64,000 bases of DNA. Origin: Motilimonas cestriensis. Its GTDB lineage: Bacteria > Pseudomonadota > Gammaproteobacteria > Enterobacterales > CBDFNC01. Below, piece after piece: positions 1 through 8,390 of this stretch; position 1 is the stretch's first letter, and each line of letters opens with the position of its first letter. The notes beneath the pieces were generated by a model that was not told the origin of the DNA, did no database searches, and worked only from the letters and a program-made list of their open reading frames with translations. The stretch lies in assembly GCF_021295315.1 (NCBI RefSeq), contig NZ_JAIMJA010000019.1, forward strand, positions 20,793 to 84,792, read 5' to 3'. The position numbers and the translations under genes are program-made.

Positions 1-1140
1 TCACTTGAGCAGTTAACAAATAAGCATCACCGTGATCTCTGTGACAAAAGCTATACTCAAGGCATTGAATATAAAAGCTTCTGGGAGCGACTGAGAAAAG
101 GGGAAGTGATTAAAGATACAATCCCGTTCCTTGATGCGAAAAACAAGCTAGTTTGGTTAGAGTCGACTTATTTTCCCGTTAAACAGAATGGCAAGGTTAA
201 CAAGGTGATGAAAATTGCTGTTAACGTTAGCCAAGAAAAGTTGCAACTGGACGATCAGCAAGCTGTGTCTAACGCGTTGAATAAATCCATGGCGGTGATT
301 GAGTTTTTACCTGATGGCACCATTATTCAGGCGAATAATAATTTTTTAAGAGCGATAGGGTATTCAAATCAGCAAATCAAGGGCAAGCATCATCGGATGT
401 TTTGTCCTGATGAGTTTTACAGCGAGCATCCTCAATTTTGGCAAGAACTTGGCCGGGGCGAATTCAAAGCAGGGCAGTATGAGCGTCGTGATGCCAGTGG
501 TCGGTCGCTGTGGCTAGAAGCGTCATATAATCCTGTTTTTGATCACAACGGCCGTGTTGTTCGCGTGGTTAAATTTGCTTCTGATATTACGCAACGAGTC
601 GAGCAAGAGCATGCGGTGCGCGAGGCCGCAGAAGTGGCTTATGTTACCTCGGTAAAAACATCCCAAATTGCCAAGCAAGCTGCCGAGGCGCTAGAGGCAA
701 CTGTCACAACTTCGCAGTCAATCTCACAGCAGGTTGCAGAAACGTCAACGTCTATTTCTCACCTTAATGACCAATCAAAAAGCATTGAGGCGATTGTATC
801 TACTATCAGTGATATAGCCGATCAAACGAATTTACTGGCACTGAATGCTGCCATTGAAGCGGCTCGTGCCGGTGAACAGGGCCGTGGTTTTGCCGTTGTT
901 GCTGACGAAGTGCGCCAGCTTGCGGCGCGCACGAGTAAATCAACGGCAGAAATTGCCAACGTCGTGAAAGAGAACCGTGAACTGACAACGCAAGCAACCA
1001 AGAACATGTCGCGAGTTTCCGAGCATGCAGAAAAAGGCCGCCAGCAAATTTCAGAAGCGGCATCAGTGATGGAAGAAATTCGCAGCGGTGCTGAAAACGT
1101 TGCGCATACGGTATCTGGATTAAACGGCGGAAATTCATAG
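1..1140 (+). CDS. Methyl-accepting chemotaxis protein, soluble PAS-PAS type (5' end outside window)
   Basis: Frame 1 is open from the first base to a stop at 1138-1140, so the gene begins upstream of the window; the GTG at 106 lies inside a PAS domain and is not the start. Codons 1 to about 75 are the end of one PAS fold and about 95-195 a complete second one, with the FW..L..GEF pattern usual in Aer-like receptors. The remainder is a helical signalling domain with the conserved hairpin tip ([19 protein letters not shown], about nt 819-876). No membrane segment is visible, so it is probably a cytoplasmic sensor that controls CheA through CheW. There is no C-terminal methyltransferase-docking pentapeptide. 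The ligand is unknown; PAS domains often hold FAD or heme. Confidence 0.93.
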   Translation, partial: SLEQLTNKHHRDLCDKSYTQGIEYKSFWERLRKGEVIKDTIPFLDAKNKLVWLESTYFPVKQNGKVNKVMKIAVNVSQEKLQLDDQQAVSNALNKSMAVIEFLPDGTIIQANNNFLRAIGYSNQQIKGKHHRMFCPDEFYSEHPQFWQELGRGEFKAGQYERRDASGRSLWLEASYNPVFDHNGRVVRVVKFASDITQRVEQEHAVREAAEVAYVTSVKTSQIAKQAAEALEATVTTSQSISQQVAETSTSISHLNDQSKSIEAIVSTISDIADQTNLLALNAAIEAARAGEQGRGFAVVADEVRQLAARTSKSTAEIANVVKENRELTTQATKNMSRVSEHAEKGRQQISEAASVMEEIRSGAENVAHTVSGLNGGNS

Positions 1141-1451
1141 TTTTACCTCTATCTCTAAGCGCAACCTAGGCGCTCTCCGGGACAAGGGGTGAACGTATTT
1201 TATACAATCTGTGATTGGTTATTAGACGGGTATTTACCGCATGGATGCGGCAACTAAGCCATCAACAGCTTTTGAGGGGCGATTTTACGGCGATCCGTAT
1301 GATAATTAATCATTAATGCGTTTACCCTGATTTGTTCCCCAGTAATGAATCCGCTGATTTGCACATTGCCACTTGATTAGGCCGGCCCCCGTGCTCAAGA
1401 TAGTGATTCAAATAAATTCATTTTGTTACTCAAGAAAAACAGGCGGTTCAG
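1141..1451. other. Intergenic region, nothing recognised
   Basis: There are 311 bases between the chemoreceptor stop and ytoQ. I see a short imperfect hairpin just after the stop (AAGCGC/GCGCT, near 1156-1174) that could end transcription. I see no ORF, tRNA or riboswitch that I can support. Confidence 0.4.
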
Positions 1452-1889
1452 ATGAAGTATGTGGTTTACTTATCAGGTGAGATTCATAGTGATTGGCGCG
1501 AGCAAATTATCCAAGGCTGCGCGCGCAAAGGGCTCGATATTCAATTTACCTCTGCCATTACCGATCACGAATCCAGTGATGCCGCGGGCGATGGCTTAGG
1601 GGCTGAAACGTCTTCTTTTTGGCGTGACCATAAATCGGCTAAGGTAAACGCCATCCGCACCCAAACAGCGATAAAAAACTGTGACTTAGCCGTTATACGT
1701 TTTGGTGCTAAGTATAAACAATGGAATGCTGCGTTTGATGCCGGCTATTGTGCAGCACTGGGTAAGCCCTATATTACGCTACATGATGAAGATTTAATTC
1801 ATGCCTTAAAAGAGGTGGATGGTGCCGCTCAATCTTGGGCAACCACTCCTGATCAAGTGATAGAACTGTTAGCGTATTTGGCCGCATAA
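1452..1889 (+). CDS. ytoQ: YtoQ family protein
   Basis: A protein of 145 aa that matches the YtoQ (DUF2872) family over its whole length: N-terminal YLSGEIHSDWR, then TSAITDHESSDAAGDGLG, then a KVNAIRT motif and a glycine-rich FDAGYCAALGKP segment. The fold is thought to resemble nucleoside 2-deoxyribosyltransferases, but I know of no established substrate. The ATG at 1452 fits the family start; the upstream ribosome site (GGCGG, about 1442) is weak. The gene stands alone between two gaps, so context says nothing about its role. Confidence 0.85.
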   Translation: MKYVVYLSGEIHSDWREQIIQGCARKGLDIQFTSAITDHESSDAAGDGLGAETSSFWRDHKSAKVNAIRTQTAIKNCDLAVIRFGAKYKQWNAAFDAGYCAALGKPYITLHDEDLIHALKEVDGAAQSWATTPDQVIELLAYLAA

Positions 1890-1912
1890 CCCTTGTAAAT
1901 GCACTAAACATC

Positions 1913-1994
1913 ATGGCTCTGGATTATTCCTCATTTATCTGCAGTGGTTACCAATCTGGCTGTACTGCGAGTTGATTGCGACAGCCAGAGCCAT
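1913..1994. repeat. 10-bp inverted repeat downstream of ytoQ
   Basis: ATGGCTCTGG (1913-1922) is exactly complementary to CCAGAGCCAT (1985-1994), with a 62-base loop. It may be a long-loop terminator or the remnant of a small palindromic element. No poly-T tail follows. Confidence 0.4.
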
Positions 1995-2125
1995 CATTTT
2001 GTGACCTCAGGTTTAACTCTTCTGCGTCATCATCCCCCCGCGGGTTTAAAGCTTTGGGTATATACTTAATCATCGCTCGGGGTAGGTATCTCGATTTAGC
2101 GAAATAACAGCGTAGGGGTCGGTTG

Positions 2126-3589
2126 GTGGCAAAACAAGCTATTGAGCTCAGCTACGCAGTCCGCTTTCATGTGGTGTTCAAATATTTTGGCCAACTTTGT
2201 CTATTGCTTGCCGCACTGACGTTGGCCCCCTTAGCGGTATCAATCTTCTTTAATGATCTGTCTATTAGCCTTAAATATGGCTTAGTGATCGCGGGCTTGG
2301 CGTTGTTGGGCGGCGCGCTGATCCAGCTTAACAGCCCCAGTAAAATTCAACCCAATGAAGGCATCGTGCTGGTTGCGATGATGTTCGTATTTACGCCGCT
2401 GGTGATGTCGTTTCCGATTATGGGCGCGGGATTAAGCTTTATTGATGCGCTCTTTGAAGCGATATCTGGCGTCACCACCACGGGGTTAAGTACACAAAGC
2501 TCATTGCTTACTGCCTCGCCCACATTTTTGTTTGCACGCGCTTGGATGCAGTGGTACGGCGGCTTAGGCATTGTGGTGTTGTCGCTGGCATTGGTCATGC
2601 AACCTGGCATATTAGCGAAGGGATTAGCGGTTGAAGAGGTTGAACAGGATAACTTGGTCGGCAGCACACGGGCTCATGCGCGACAAATACTGATGGTATA
2701 TGCTGCCTTGACCCTGCTCGGGGTCAGTGGTGCTTGGTTGGCTGGGATTGGATTTTTTAATGCCGTGCTCTACACCTTTGCTGCGGTATCTACCGGTGGG
2801 TTTGCGCCAATGGACGGTAGCTTAGCGGCATTAAGCTGGCCGCTGCAAGCTGGGATCACGCTGCTTTGTTTTGCTGGGGCTATTCCCCTCACACTCTACT
2901 ATCAAGTCGTTAAGCAGAGAAAGTTAAGTGCGGTTGGTTTTTTACAGTTGTGCACGCTGATGATAGCTTGTGCGCTCGTTGCTATTGCTGTCGCTACGAC
3001 AATGACGTTAACCGGCGATATGAGCTGGTCGCAAGTGCTGCAACATGCACCTTTATTGGCTATTTCGGCGCAGTCGTCGGCCGGTTTTTCGTCTATGCCT
3101 ACCGAACAATTAGATGCAGGCTCGAAGCTGATGTTGATTTTTTCAATGTTAATCGGCGGCAGTGCGGGGTCGACTGCGGGCGGCTTGAAGCTATTGCGAC
3201 TATTAATCGTCATTAGCGTGTTGCGCCTAATTATTTTGCGCACCTGCCTGCCAAAACATGCGGTGGTTGAGCCTAGGTTGGCGGGGCGACGCTTAGGCAG
3301 CGATGAAATACAAGTCGCGCTACTGCTGATGCTGCTGTTCGTTGCGGTGGTTGCACTGTCTTGGTTGCCCTTTGTGGTAATGGGTTATGACCCGCTCGAC
3401 GCCCTGTTTGAAGTGGTGTCTGCCACGGGCACTGTGGGGTTATCGGTAGGGGTGAGTAGTGCGTCTTTACCACCCTTGCTTAAAGGTATTTTATGCGCCG
3501 ACATGCTACTCGGACGGCTAGAAATCATGGCCTGGCTGGTGGTGATATACCCAAGAACGTGGTTTGGTAGACGAATGGAGGATGCATGA
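2126..3589 (+). CDS. trkH: TrkH/KtrB-family K+ transporter subunit
   Basis: A multi-pass membrane protein of about 487 aa. All four pore-loop signatures of the TrkH/KtrB superfamily are present with their filter glycines: VTTTGLST, VSTGGFAP, SSAGFSSM and SATGTVGLS. It should form the K+-conducting subunit in the inner membrane. Start options are TTG 2123 and GTG 2126; GTG is chosen because GGGG at 2114-2117 is well spaced. The stop overlaps the next gene by four bases (ATGA), so the two are translationally coupled, as expected for channel plus gating ring. Length matches TrkH. Confidence 0.92.
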   Translation: MAKQAIELSYAVRFHVVFKYFGQLCLLLAALTLAPLAVSIFFNDLSISLKYGLVIAGLALLGGALIQLNSPSKIQPNEGIVLVAMMFVFTPLVMSFPIMGAGLSFIDALFEAISGVTTTGLSTQSSLLTASPTFLFARAWMQWYGGLGIVVLSLALVMQPGILAKGLAVEEVEQDNLVGSTRAHARQILMVYAALTLLGVSGAWLAGIGFFNAVLYTFAAVSTGGFAPMDGSLAALSWPLQAGITLLCFAGAIPLTLYYQVVKQRKLSAVGFLQLCTLMIACALVAIAVATTMTLTGDMSWSQVLQHAPLLAISAQSSAGFSSMPTEQLDAGSKLMLIFSMLIGGSAGSTAGGLKLLRLLIVISVLRLIILRTCLPKHAVVEPRLAGRRLGSDEIQVALLLMLLFVAVVALSWLPFVVMGYDPLDALFEVVSATGTVGLSVGVSSASLPPLLKGILCADMLLGRLEIMAWLVVIYPRTWFGRRMEDA

Positions 3590-4266
3590 GAACAGTATTT
3601 GTCGGCGCGGGTCAGGTTAGTGTTGAAACGGCTAAAGCCTTATCGGAAAAAGGCCACGAAGTGGTCATTATCGAAAACAATAAGGATAAAATTGATGAAT
3701 TATCTGAAGAAATGGATTGTAGCTTTTTGCTGGGGGATGGCAGTCATCCGCAGATTTTGTGTGAAGTGAGCCCCAATCAAACCGATTTTTTGTTTTGCCT
3801 TACCAATAGCGATCAAGCCAATGTTATTGCCAGTTTAATCGGCCACTCCCTTGGCTTTAAGCGCATTGTCACTAGCATTACCGACCCGCAATTTGAGAGT
3901 ATTTGTCATGAGTTAGGCTTGATGGATACCATTATTCCTTCTCGCACAGTTACCCGTTATTTGGTTGATATGGTGAGTGGCAGTGAGAATATTGACCCTT
4001 CTTCTGTCATTAAAGACGAGGCCCGACTCTTTATGTTGGTTGTGGCAGAGGAAGAGGCGGTCACTGCTATAGAGTTAGATTTACCTGAAGCGGCTCGCGC
4101 CATTTGCTATTACCGCGAGGGTGAATTTTCGCTGGTTGATGATACTGAGCCCTTTGTGGTTGGTGATGAGGTGGTGATCCTGACTGACAGCAAGCACTTA
4201 GCCGAGTTGAAAAAGCGCTGGCCGTCGACAGTTGTAGCGCAAGATTCAGATGAGCCAAAAGAGTAA
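3586..4266 (+). CDS. TrkA/KtrA-like RCK regulatory subunit of K+ uptake
   Basis: A protein of 226 aa with one RCK unit: an N-terminal Rossmann fold (VFVGAGQVSVETAKAL, acidic strand end VVIIENN, GDGS motif) and a C-terminal TrkA-C-like domain from about residue 140. It should bind NAD(H) or ATP and gate the TrkH-like partner from the cytoplasm. One RCK unit is the KtrA arrangement, not the duplicated one of enterobacterial TrkA. The dinucleotide motif reads GAGQVS where GxGxxG is usual, so the last glycine is replaced by serine. It overlaps trkH by ATGA. Confidence 0.9.
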   Translation: MRTVFVGAGQVSVETAKALSEKGHEVVIIENNKDKIDELSEEMDCSFLLGDGSHPQILCEVSPNQTDFLFCLTNSDQANVIASLIGHSLGFKRIVTSITDPQFESICHELGLMDTIIPSRTVTRYLVDMVSGSENIDPSSVIKDEARLFMLVVAEEEAVTAIELDLPEAARAICYYREGEFSLVDDTEPFVVGDEVVILTDSKHLAELKKRWPSTVVAQDSDEPKE

Positions 4267-4487
4267 GAATGATGGTTAATCCGAACTAGGTATAAAACCA
4301 CTGCGACTAATTACTATTTGGCTCCATTTTTCGTCTGCTATGTGCTTGATTTTAATACTTCGAGTCTCATTAGGCGGGCTTTTCGTTTTGCAGCTGCGTT
4401 AACTCGATATATTACACTTTTGTTAATTGTGTTGTTTAATTGATATTTCTATCTTTATATTTCTGATAAATAACAAGGAGTGTTAAC

Positions 4488-6098
4488 GTGGAAGCAGTTA
4501 AAGTCTTCAACAATAAAATATCAACAGTACTGATCACCGCGGCTATTTTTGGTCCTGTGGTGATGCCAGCCGTACAAGCAGCAGAGCAAACAAATCTTAT
4601 CCAGCCGCAGATTGTCGGTGGTGGCCTTGCTAACACCAGTGAATGGCAATTTTATACGCAAATCTTAAACTCCAACACGCCAACCGCTTTTTGTGGCGGT
4701 AGCTATATTGGTGACGGTTATGTGTTAACGGCTGCACACTGTGTAAAAAACAAAGCCACGCGCTTTTTGCATGTTGAGGTAGCAGGGTTTGTTCTTAACG
4801 GCGGCGTTGGCGATCGTATTCAAGTTGCCGAAAAATTTGTGCATCCTCTGTTTAATACCACCACGTTAAATCATGATGTGGCGTTATTAAAGCTCGAGCG
4901 TGAACCGACGGTCGGTCAGCCAGTTAGCTTGGCGCAAGGCAGCGTGGCGCAATATGCGCGTACGGGTGACTTAATTACCGTGGCCGGCTTAGGTCGTTTA
5001 AGTGAAAACGGTGGTCGTGCGGGGCAATTAGAAGAAGTAGACGTGCCACTGGTTTCTGATGCAGTATGTAATCAAGCTGGCGGCGCTTATGCCAATGTTG
5101 GCGATGTGGCTTTTTGTGCCGGTTATCCACAAGGTCAAAAAGACTCTTGTAGTGGTGACAGCGGCGGCCCTATTGTTGTCGATACCGGCGGTCAGCGTGT
5201 ACAGCTGGGTATTGTAAGCTGGGGTGTAGGTTGTGCTAGACCGGGTAAATACGGTGTTTATGCCGATGTTGCCGCCCTAAGAGATTGGATTGACGGTATT
5301 AAAGCCGGTGAGAAACCCCTTTCATTATCTTATGTTGCTAATCAAAAGCTAGCTGACTTTGCCTTAGGTACAGTGGTTAATCATACTTTCCGTATCCGCA
5401 ATAGCAGTGACGGCGATGTATCATTTAACCGCTTAAACTTGAGCGCGAGCGGCGTGGCAACCGCGCCAGTCACTACTAGCGATACTTGTAGCAGTGCGAC
5501 GCTTGCCAGCAAGCAAAGCTGTGAAGTGGGCGTTGAGTTTGGCGCTAGTCAGGCGGGTGTCGCCAAAGTTGCGTTAAATTTCAACGTCGACCAAAGTGAG
5601 CTAACTTACACGGCTAACGTCAGTGCCACCGCCGTTGACGAAGATGTTGTAATTCCTGATACCGGTATTACACCGTTTGTTGCGGGTAAAACCAAGCCAG
5701 TAAATGGTCAAGTTTACAGCTATGCAGGGCAATGTTTTAAAGCTAAAAACACCCCAGGTGTTTGGGAAACACCAAAAGCAGGTTCGTGGTTCTGGAGCGT
5801 TACTGCTTGTGCAACAACACCAACTGTTGAACCAACCATCGAGCCAACGGTAGAGCCGACAATGGAACCTACGGTTGAGCCTACTGTCGCTCCAACCATT
5901 GCGCCGACGATTGCACCAACGGTTGAGCCAACTCCGCCGCCACAAGGTGTGATTGAGTTCGTATTAGGTCAAACTAAGGTAAATAATGGCGACATTATCT
6001 CTTACCAAGGTGAGTGTTTTGCGGCGAAAAATAACCCAGGTACATGGGAGCCACCAAAAGTGGGTTCTTGGTTCTGGACTGCAGTTACTTGCCCATAA
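4488..6098 (+). CDS. Secreted trypsin-like serine protease with two C-terminal carbohydrate-binding-like modules
   Basis: A 536-aa exported S1 protease. A signal peptide (about 1-32, ending VQA) is followed by the activation site IVGG (42-45) and a catalytic triad at His84 (TAAHC), Asp130 and Ser225 (GDSGGP). Asp219, six residues before the serine, predicts cleavage after Lys/Arg. After a beta-rich linker domain (about 280-390) come two copies of a roughly 45-residue aromatic module (Y..QCF.AKN.PG.WE.P..GSWFW), separated by a Thr-Glu-Pro-Thr-Val repeat linker. The modules resemble small chitin/cellulose-binding domains, which is inference. The GTG start is fixed by AAGGAG at 4475-4480, seven bases upstream. 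A terminator follows at once, so it is monocistronic. Confidence 0.93.
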   Translation: MEAVKVFNNKISTVLITAAIFGPVVMPAVQAAEQTNLIQPQIVGGGLANTSEWQFYTQILNSNTPTAFCGGSYIGDGYVLTAAHCVKNKATRFLHVEVAGFVLNGGVGDRIQVAEKFVHPLFNTTTLNHDVALLKLEREPTVGQPVSLAQGSVAQYARTGDLITVAGLGRLSENGGRAGQLEEVDVPLVSDAVCNQAGGAYANVGDVAFCAGYPQGQKDSCSGDSGGPIVVDTGGQRVQLGIVSWGVGCARPGKYGVYADVAALRDWIDGIKAGEKPLSLSYVANQKLADFALGTVVNHTFRIRNSSDGDVSFNRLNLSASGVATAPVTTSDTCSSATLASKQSCEVGVEFGASQAGVAKVALNFNVDQSELTYTANVSATAVDEDVVIPDTGITPFVAGKTKPVNGQVYSYAGQCFKAKNTPGVWETPKAGSWFWSVTACATTPTVEPTIEPTVEPTMEPTVEPTVAPTIAPTIAPTVEPTPPPQGVIEFVLGQTKVNNGDIISYQGECFAAKNNPGTWEPPKVGSWFWTAVTCP

Positions 6099-6121
6099 TA
6101 GCTTGATTTAAAAAGTAACCA

Positions 6122-6144
6122 AAAGGGATGCATTGCATCCCTTT
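6122..6144 (+). terminator. Rho-independent terminator of the protease gene
   Basis: AAAGGGATGCA (6122-6132) pairs perfectly with TGCATCCCTTT (6134-6144) and a T-rich tail follows, 24 bases after the protease stop. Confidence 0.85.
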
Positions 6145-6278
6145 CTGTTGATTAAGCTAACGACTTGCCATGATCTGATCAGCATAAATATCATTAGCTC
6201 TAATTCAGGGGGGAGCGAAATAATATATTTTTGCAAAAGCTTAGGAACAGAATTAACCATGCGGAAAATGTGATATGA

Positions 6279-6554
6279 CTACTTGATCTTCCACCAAGAT
6301 TGAGTGTCATCTAGTTTGATATCTCCAAGCTCTTGAGGGCCAGACAGCTTCCACTTAATAGCTTCTTCAACTGTCAATTTGCGAATCCCGCAATTTTCAA
6401 CACTACATGAAATAATTCGCCCATCGATTAATGAAACACCTTCAATGTTTCTCCCAGCTTCATCTAGCTCGATACATAAACAAGGATGGAAATTACAGCT
6501 TTCAAAGTAATCTCCAACGAGTACTTTACCAACAGAGTTTATTCTTTCGGCCAT
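6279..6554 (-). CDS. Hypothetical protein (91 aa)
   Basis: I do not recognise this family. The protein is soluble and slightly acidic, has five cysteines (including SCNFHPCLC and SCSVENC) and ends in a WWKIK basic tail. The DNA is more A+T-rich than its neighbours, and the gene sits alone between the protease and ccoG, which suggests acquired DNA. GCGTTAGGT lies just before the start on the coding strand, like a cassette border, but no attC-like fold follows the stop. Confidence 0.6.
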   Translation of the reverse strand: MAERINSVGKVLVGDYFESCNFHPCLCIELDEAGRNIEGVSLIDGRIISCSVENCGIRKLTVEEAIKWKLSGPQELGDIKLDDTQSWWKIK

Positions 6555-6724
6555 ATTAAATTACACCTAACGCTTCTGGATTTATGTGGATGCTCTACAA
6601 GCCTCACGTGCTATCGCGCGGAAATATTAGTTTTGTAGAAAAATTAATTTTATTCAGTCTATTAAACGTTCTTTCACAATCTATAACAAGCAAGATATTG
6701 AAAGAGTCATTATACGTGTTTATA

Positions 6725-6749
6725 AACAGCCACCCGCTCGGTGGCTGTT
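6725..6749 (-). terminator. Terminator downstream of ccoG
   Basis: A perfect 10-bp stem, AACAGCCACC (6725-6734) with GGTGGCTGTT (6740-6749), and a 5-base loop. It lies just beyond the ccoG stop on the minus strand. The rest of the 206-base gap 6555-6760 is A+T-rich with no convincing gene. Confidence 0.8.
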
Positions 6750-6760
6750 CTGATTATGAA

Positions 6761-8200
6761 TTAACCCTGCGAAAAGAACACCAGTGGCTGACTCTGCTGT
6801 TGATTTAACTTATCCGCCTCCACTCTCTCTAGCGAAGTGTTAGGTTTTATCGCCACTTCATTGGCGGTTAAAGTAAACGTTACCCGCGAGGTTGCCAGTT
6901 GGTAAGGATCGGCTTGTAGTGTTAGCGGGAGTGATAACATTTCACCGGGGGCGAGTGTGACGTCGGGTGAGTTTAGTAATGTAAGAGGCTGATCACTATT
7001 AATCACTAAACGATATTGCTGGGTATGCTGGGTTTTATTGAGCATTTTTACAGTGTAGGTATTTTCTACCCAGCCCTCATTATTTAATCGAAATAACTCA
7101 CTGCGGTCGCGTAATACGTTGAGCTCAAGGGGTTTTAAGTTGATGCTTTGTACGATAGTGGCACTGGCAATTAACGTGGCAACGATGGCATAGCCCCATA
7201 CCCTAATTCGACTTGGTTTGGCGGTTTGCCCTTGCAAGCTGCCCTCGCTGGCAAAGCGAATTAGGCCTTGCTCGTAACCAAAGTTTGCCATGGTTTGATT
7301 GCAAGCATCGGCGCACAGGCCGCAGTTAATGCATTCATATTGTAAGCCGTCACGAATATCGATACCGGTTGGGCACACTTGCACACATAAATTGCAGTCA
7401 ATACAGTCGCCTAAGCCTGCTTGTTTCAGTTCAGCTTGGGTTTTGTTGCGTTTGCGAGGGCCGCGTCCTTCACCGCGAGCGGCATCATAGGTAATGGTTT
7501 TGGTATTGGCGTCAAACATGGCTGACTGAAAGCGCGAGTAAGGGCAGCAGTGTAAGCACATTTTTTCTCGCATTAAGCCAGCGTTTACATAAGTACAGGC
7601 AACAAAAAACCAGACCCAAAAACCCTGCCAGAATGACACTTCAAAACTAACTACGTCGGCCAATAGCGTATTAATAGGTAAAAAGTAGCCAATGAATGTG
7701 ACGCCACTAACAAAGGCTATCAGCAACCAAGCACTGTGTTTGGTTAGTCTAAGGCTGGCTTTTTTCAGGCTCCATGGCGCTTGGTCGAGTTTTTTACGTT
7801 GGTTAGCACTGCCTTCAATTTTGTTTTCAAACCACACGAATATCAGCGTCCAAACAGTTTGCGGGCAGGTAAACCCACACCACACTCGGCCGTATAAGTT
7901 GGTTATCAAAAACAGCATGAAGGCGGAAAAAATAAGTCCACCTGCTAGTAAGGTAAAATCTTGTGGCCAAATGGTGATGCCGAAGAAGTAGAATTTTTGC
8001 TCGCTAATTGAGAGTAAAATTGCTTGGCGATCTTGCCACTCCAGCCAAGGCAGGATGAGAAACAATAAGAATAAAAAGCCACTGAAATACTGGCGAACAC
8101 GTTGAAACTTGCCCTGAGTTTCACGGATGTAGATTTTGCCGTCAGGGCTGTTTGTTGCATCAATCACTTTAACGGGGATCGGTTTTGCTTCCATTTTCAT
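6761..8200 (-). CDS. ccoG: CcoG (FixG/RdxA) cytochrome oxidase accessory ferredoxin
   Basis: A membrane iron-sulfur protein of about 479 aa. It has several N-terminal membrane helices with the conserved CGFTC and CLHCCPY motifs. A ferredoxin domain follows with two Cys clusters (CIDCNLCVQVCP and CINCGLCADAC, about residues 266-300), then one more helix and a periplasmic Ig-like tail. The family reduces Cu(II) for insertion into cbb3 oxidase. No ccoNOPQ genes are nearby, so it is an isolated copy. Starts at GTG 8206, ATG 8200 and ATG 8194 are possible; none has a strong ribosome site. A sigma-54 promoter lies directly upstream. Confidence 0.93.
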   Translation of the reverse strand: MKMEAKPIPVKVIDATNSPDGKIYIRETQGKFQRVRQYFSGFLFLLFLILPWLEWQDRQAILLSISEQKFYFFGITIWPQDFTLLAGGLIFSAFMLFLITNLYGRVWCGFTCPQTVWTLIFVWFENKIEGSANQRKKLDQAPWSLKKASLRLTKHSAWLLIAFVSGVTFIGYFLPINTLLADVVSFEVSFWQGFWVWFFVACTYVNAGLMREKMCLHCCPYSRFQSAMFDANTKTITYDAARGEGRGPRKRNKTQAELKQAGLGDCIDCNLCVQVCPTGIDIRDGLQYECINCGLCADACNQTMANFGYEQGLIRFASEGSLQGQTAKPSRIRVWGYAIVATLIASATIVQSINLKPLELNVLRDRSELFRLNNEGWVENTYTVKMLNKTQHTQQYRLVINSDQPLTLLNSPDVTLAPGEMLSLPLTLQADPYQLATSRVTFTLTANEVAIKPNTSLERVEADKLNQQQSQPLVFFSQG

Positions 8201-8235
8201 TACCACATTGTTTTTTATTTTAGTGGTTGGAGCAT

Positions 8236-8251
8236 GGCAAGAAGTATGCCG
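8236..8251 (-). promoter_or_regulatory. Predicted sigma-54 (-24/-12) promoter of ccoG
   Basis: Reading the minus strand, CGGCATACTTCTTGCC has the invariant GG (8250-8249) and GC (8238-8237) exactly ten bases apart, and the TTGC part of the consensus. Transcription would start near 8225, just upstream of ccoG. The adjacent gene encodes a sigma-54 activator, which supports the call. Confidence 0.65.
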
Positions 8252-8311
8252 AAATTGCTTTACTGTAAGGTGTTGATTTTATATGTTTATTTAGTTTTTG
8301 TTGTTGCTTTT

Positions 8312-8353
8312 TTTCGTGATATTTCGCTAATTCGCTATATTTAGCGAATTAGC
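8312..8353. promoter_or_regulatory. Probable activator-binding site upstream of ccoG
   Basis: A perfect 12-bp inverted repeat (GCTAATTCGCTA, TATT, TAGCGAATTAGC; 8326-8353) overlaps the 14-mer GCGAAATATCACGA (minus strand, 8327-8314). The same 14-mer recurs at 9869-9882. The site lies about 65-100 bp upstream of the predicted sigma-54 promoter, the usual distance for an enhancer. Confidence 0.6.
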
Positions 8354-8390
8354 CATTGGGTCGCTAAGGTTATCTTTTATCATACGGCGT

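Noticed and set aside
5820..5945. Short tandem repeats resembling a CRISPR or satellite
   Set aside because: They are in-frame codons for the Thr-Glu-Pro-Thr-Val linker of the protease; there are no spacers. No CRISPR array was seen in the window.
6555..6600. GCGTTAGGT (minus strand) just before the 6279-6554 gene, like an integron cassette border
   Set aside because: No foldable attC lies after the gene and there is no integrase nearby; a seven-base core alone is weak evidence. The same applies to ACGTTAGGTG at about 25909 and GCGTTAGGT at about 29321.
6584..6808. Plus-strand 74-codon ORF
   Set aside because: It runs through the ccoG terminator hairpin and into ccoG, has no ribosome site and resembles no family.
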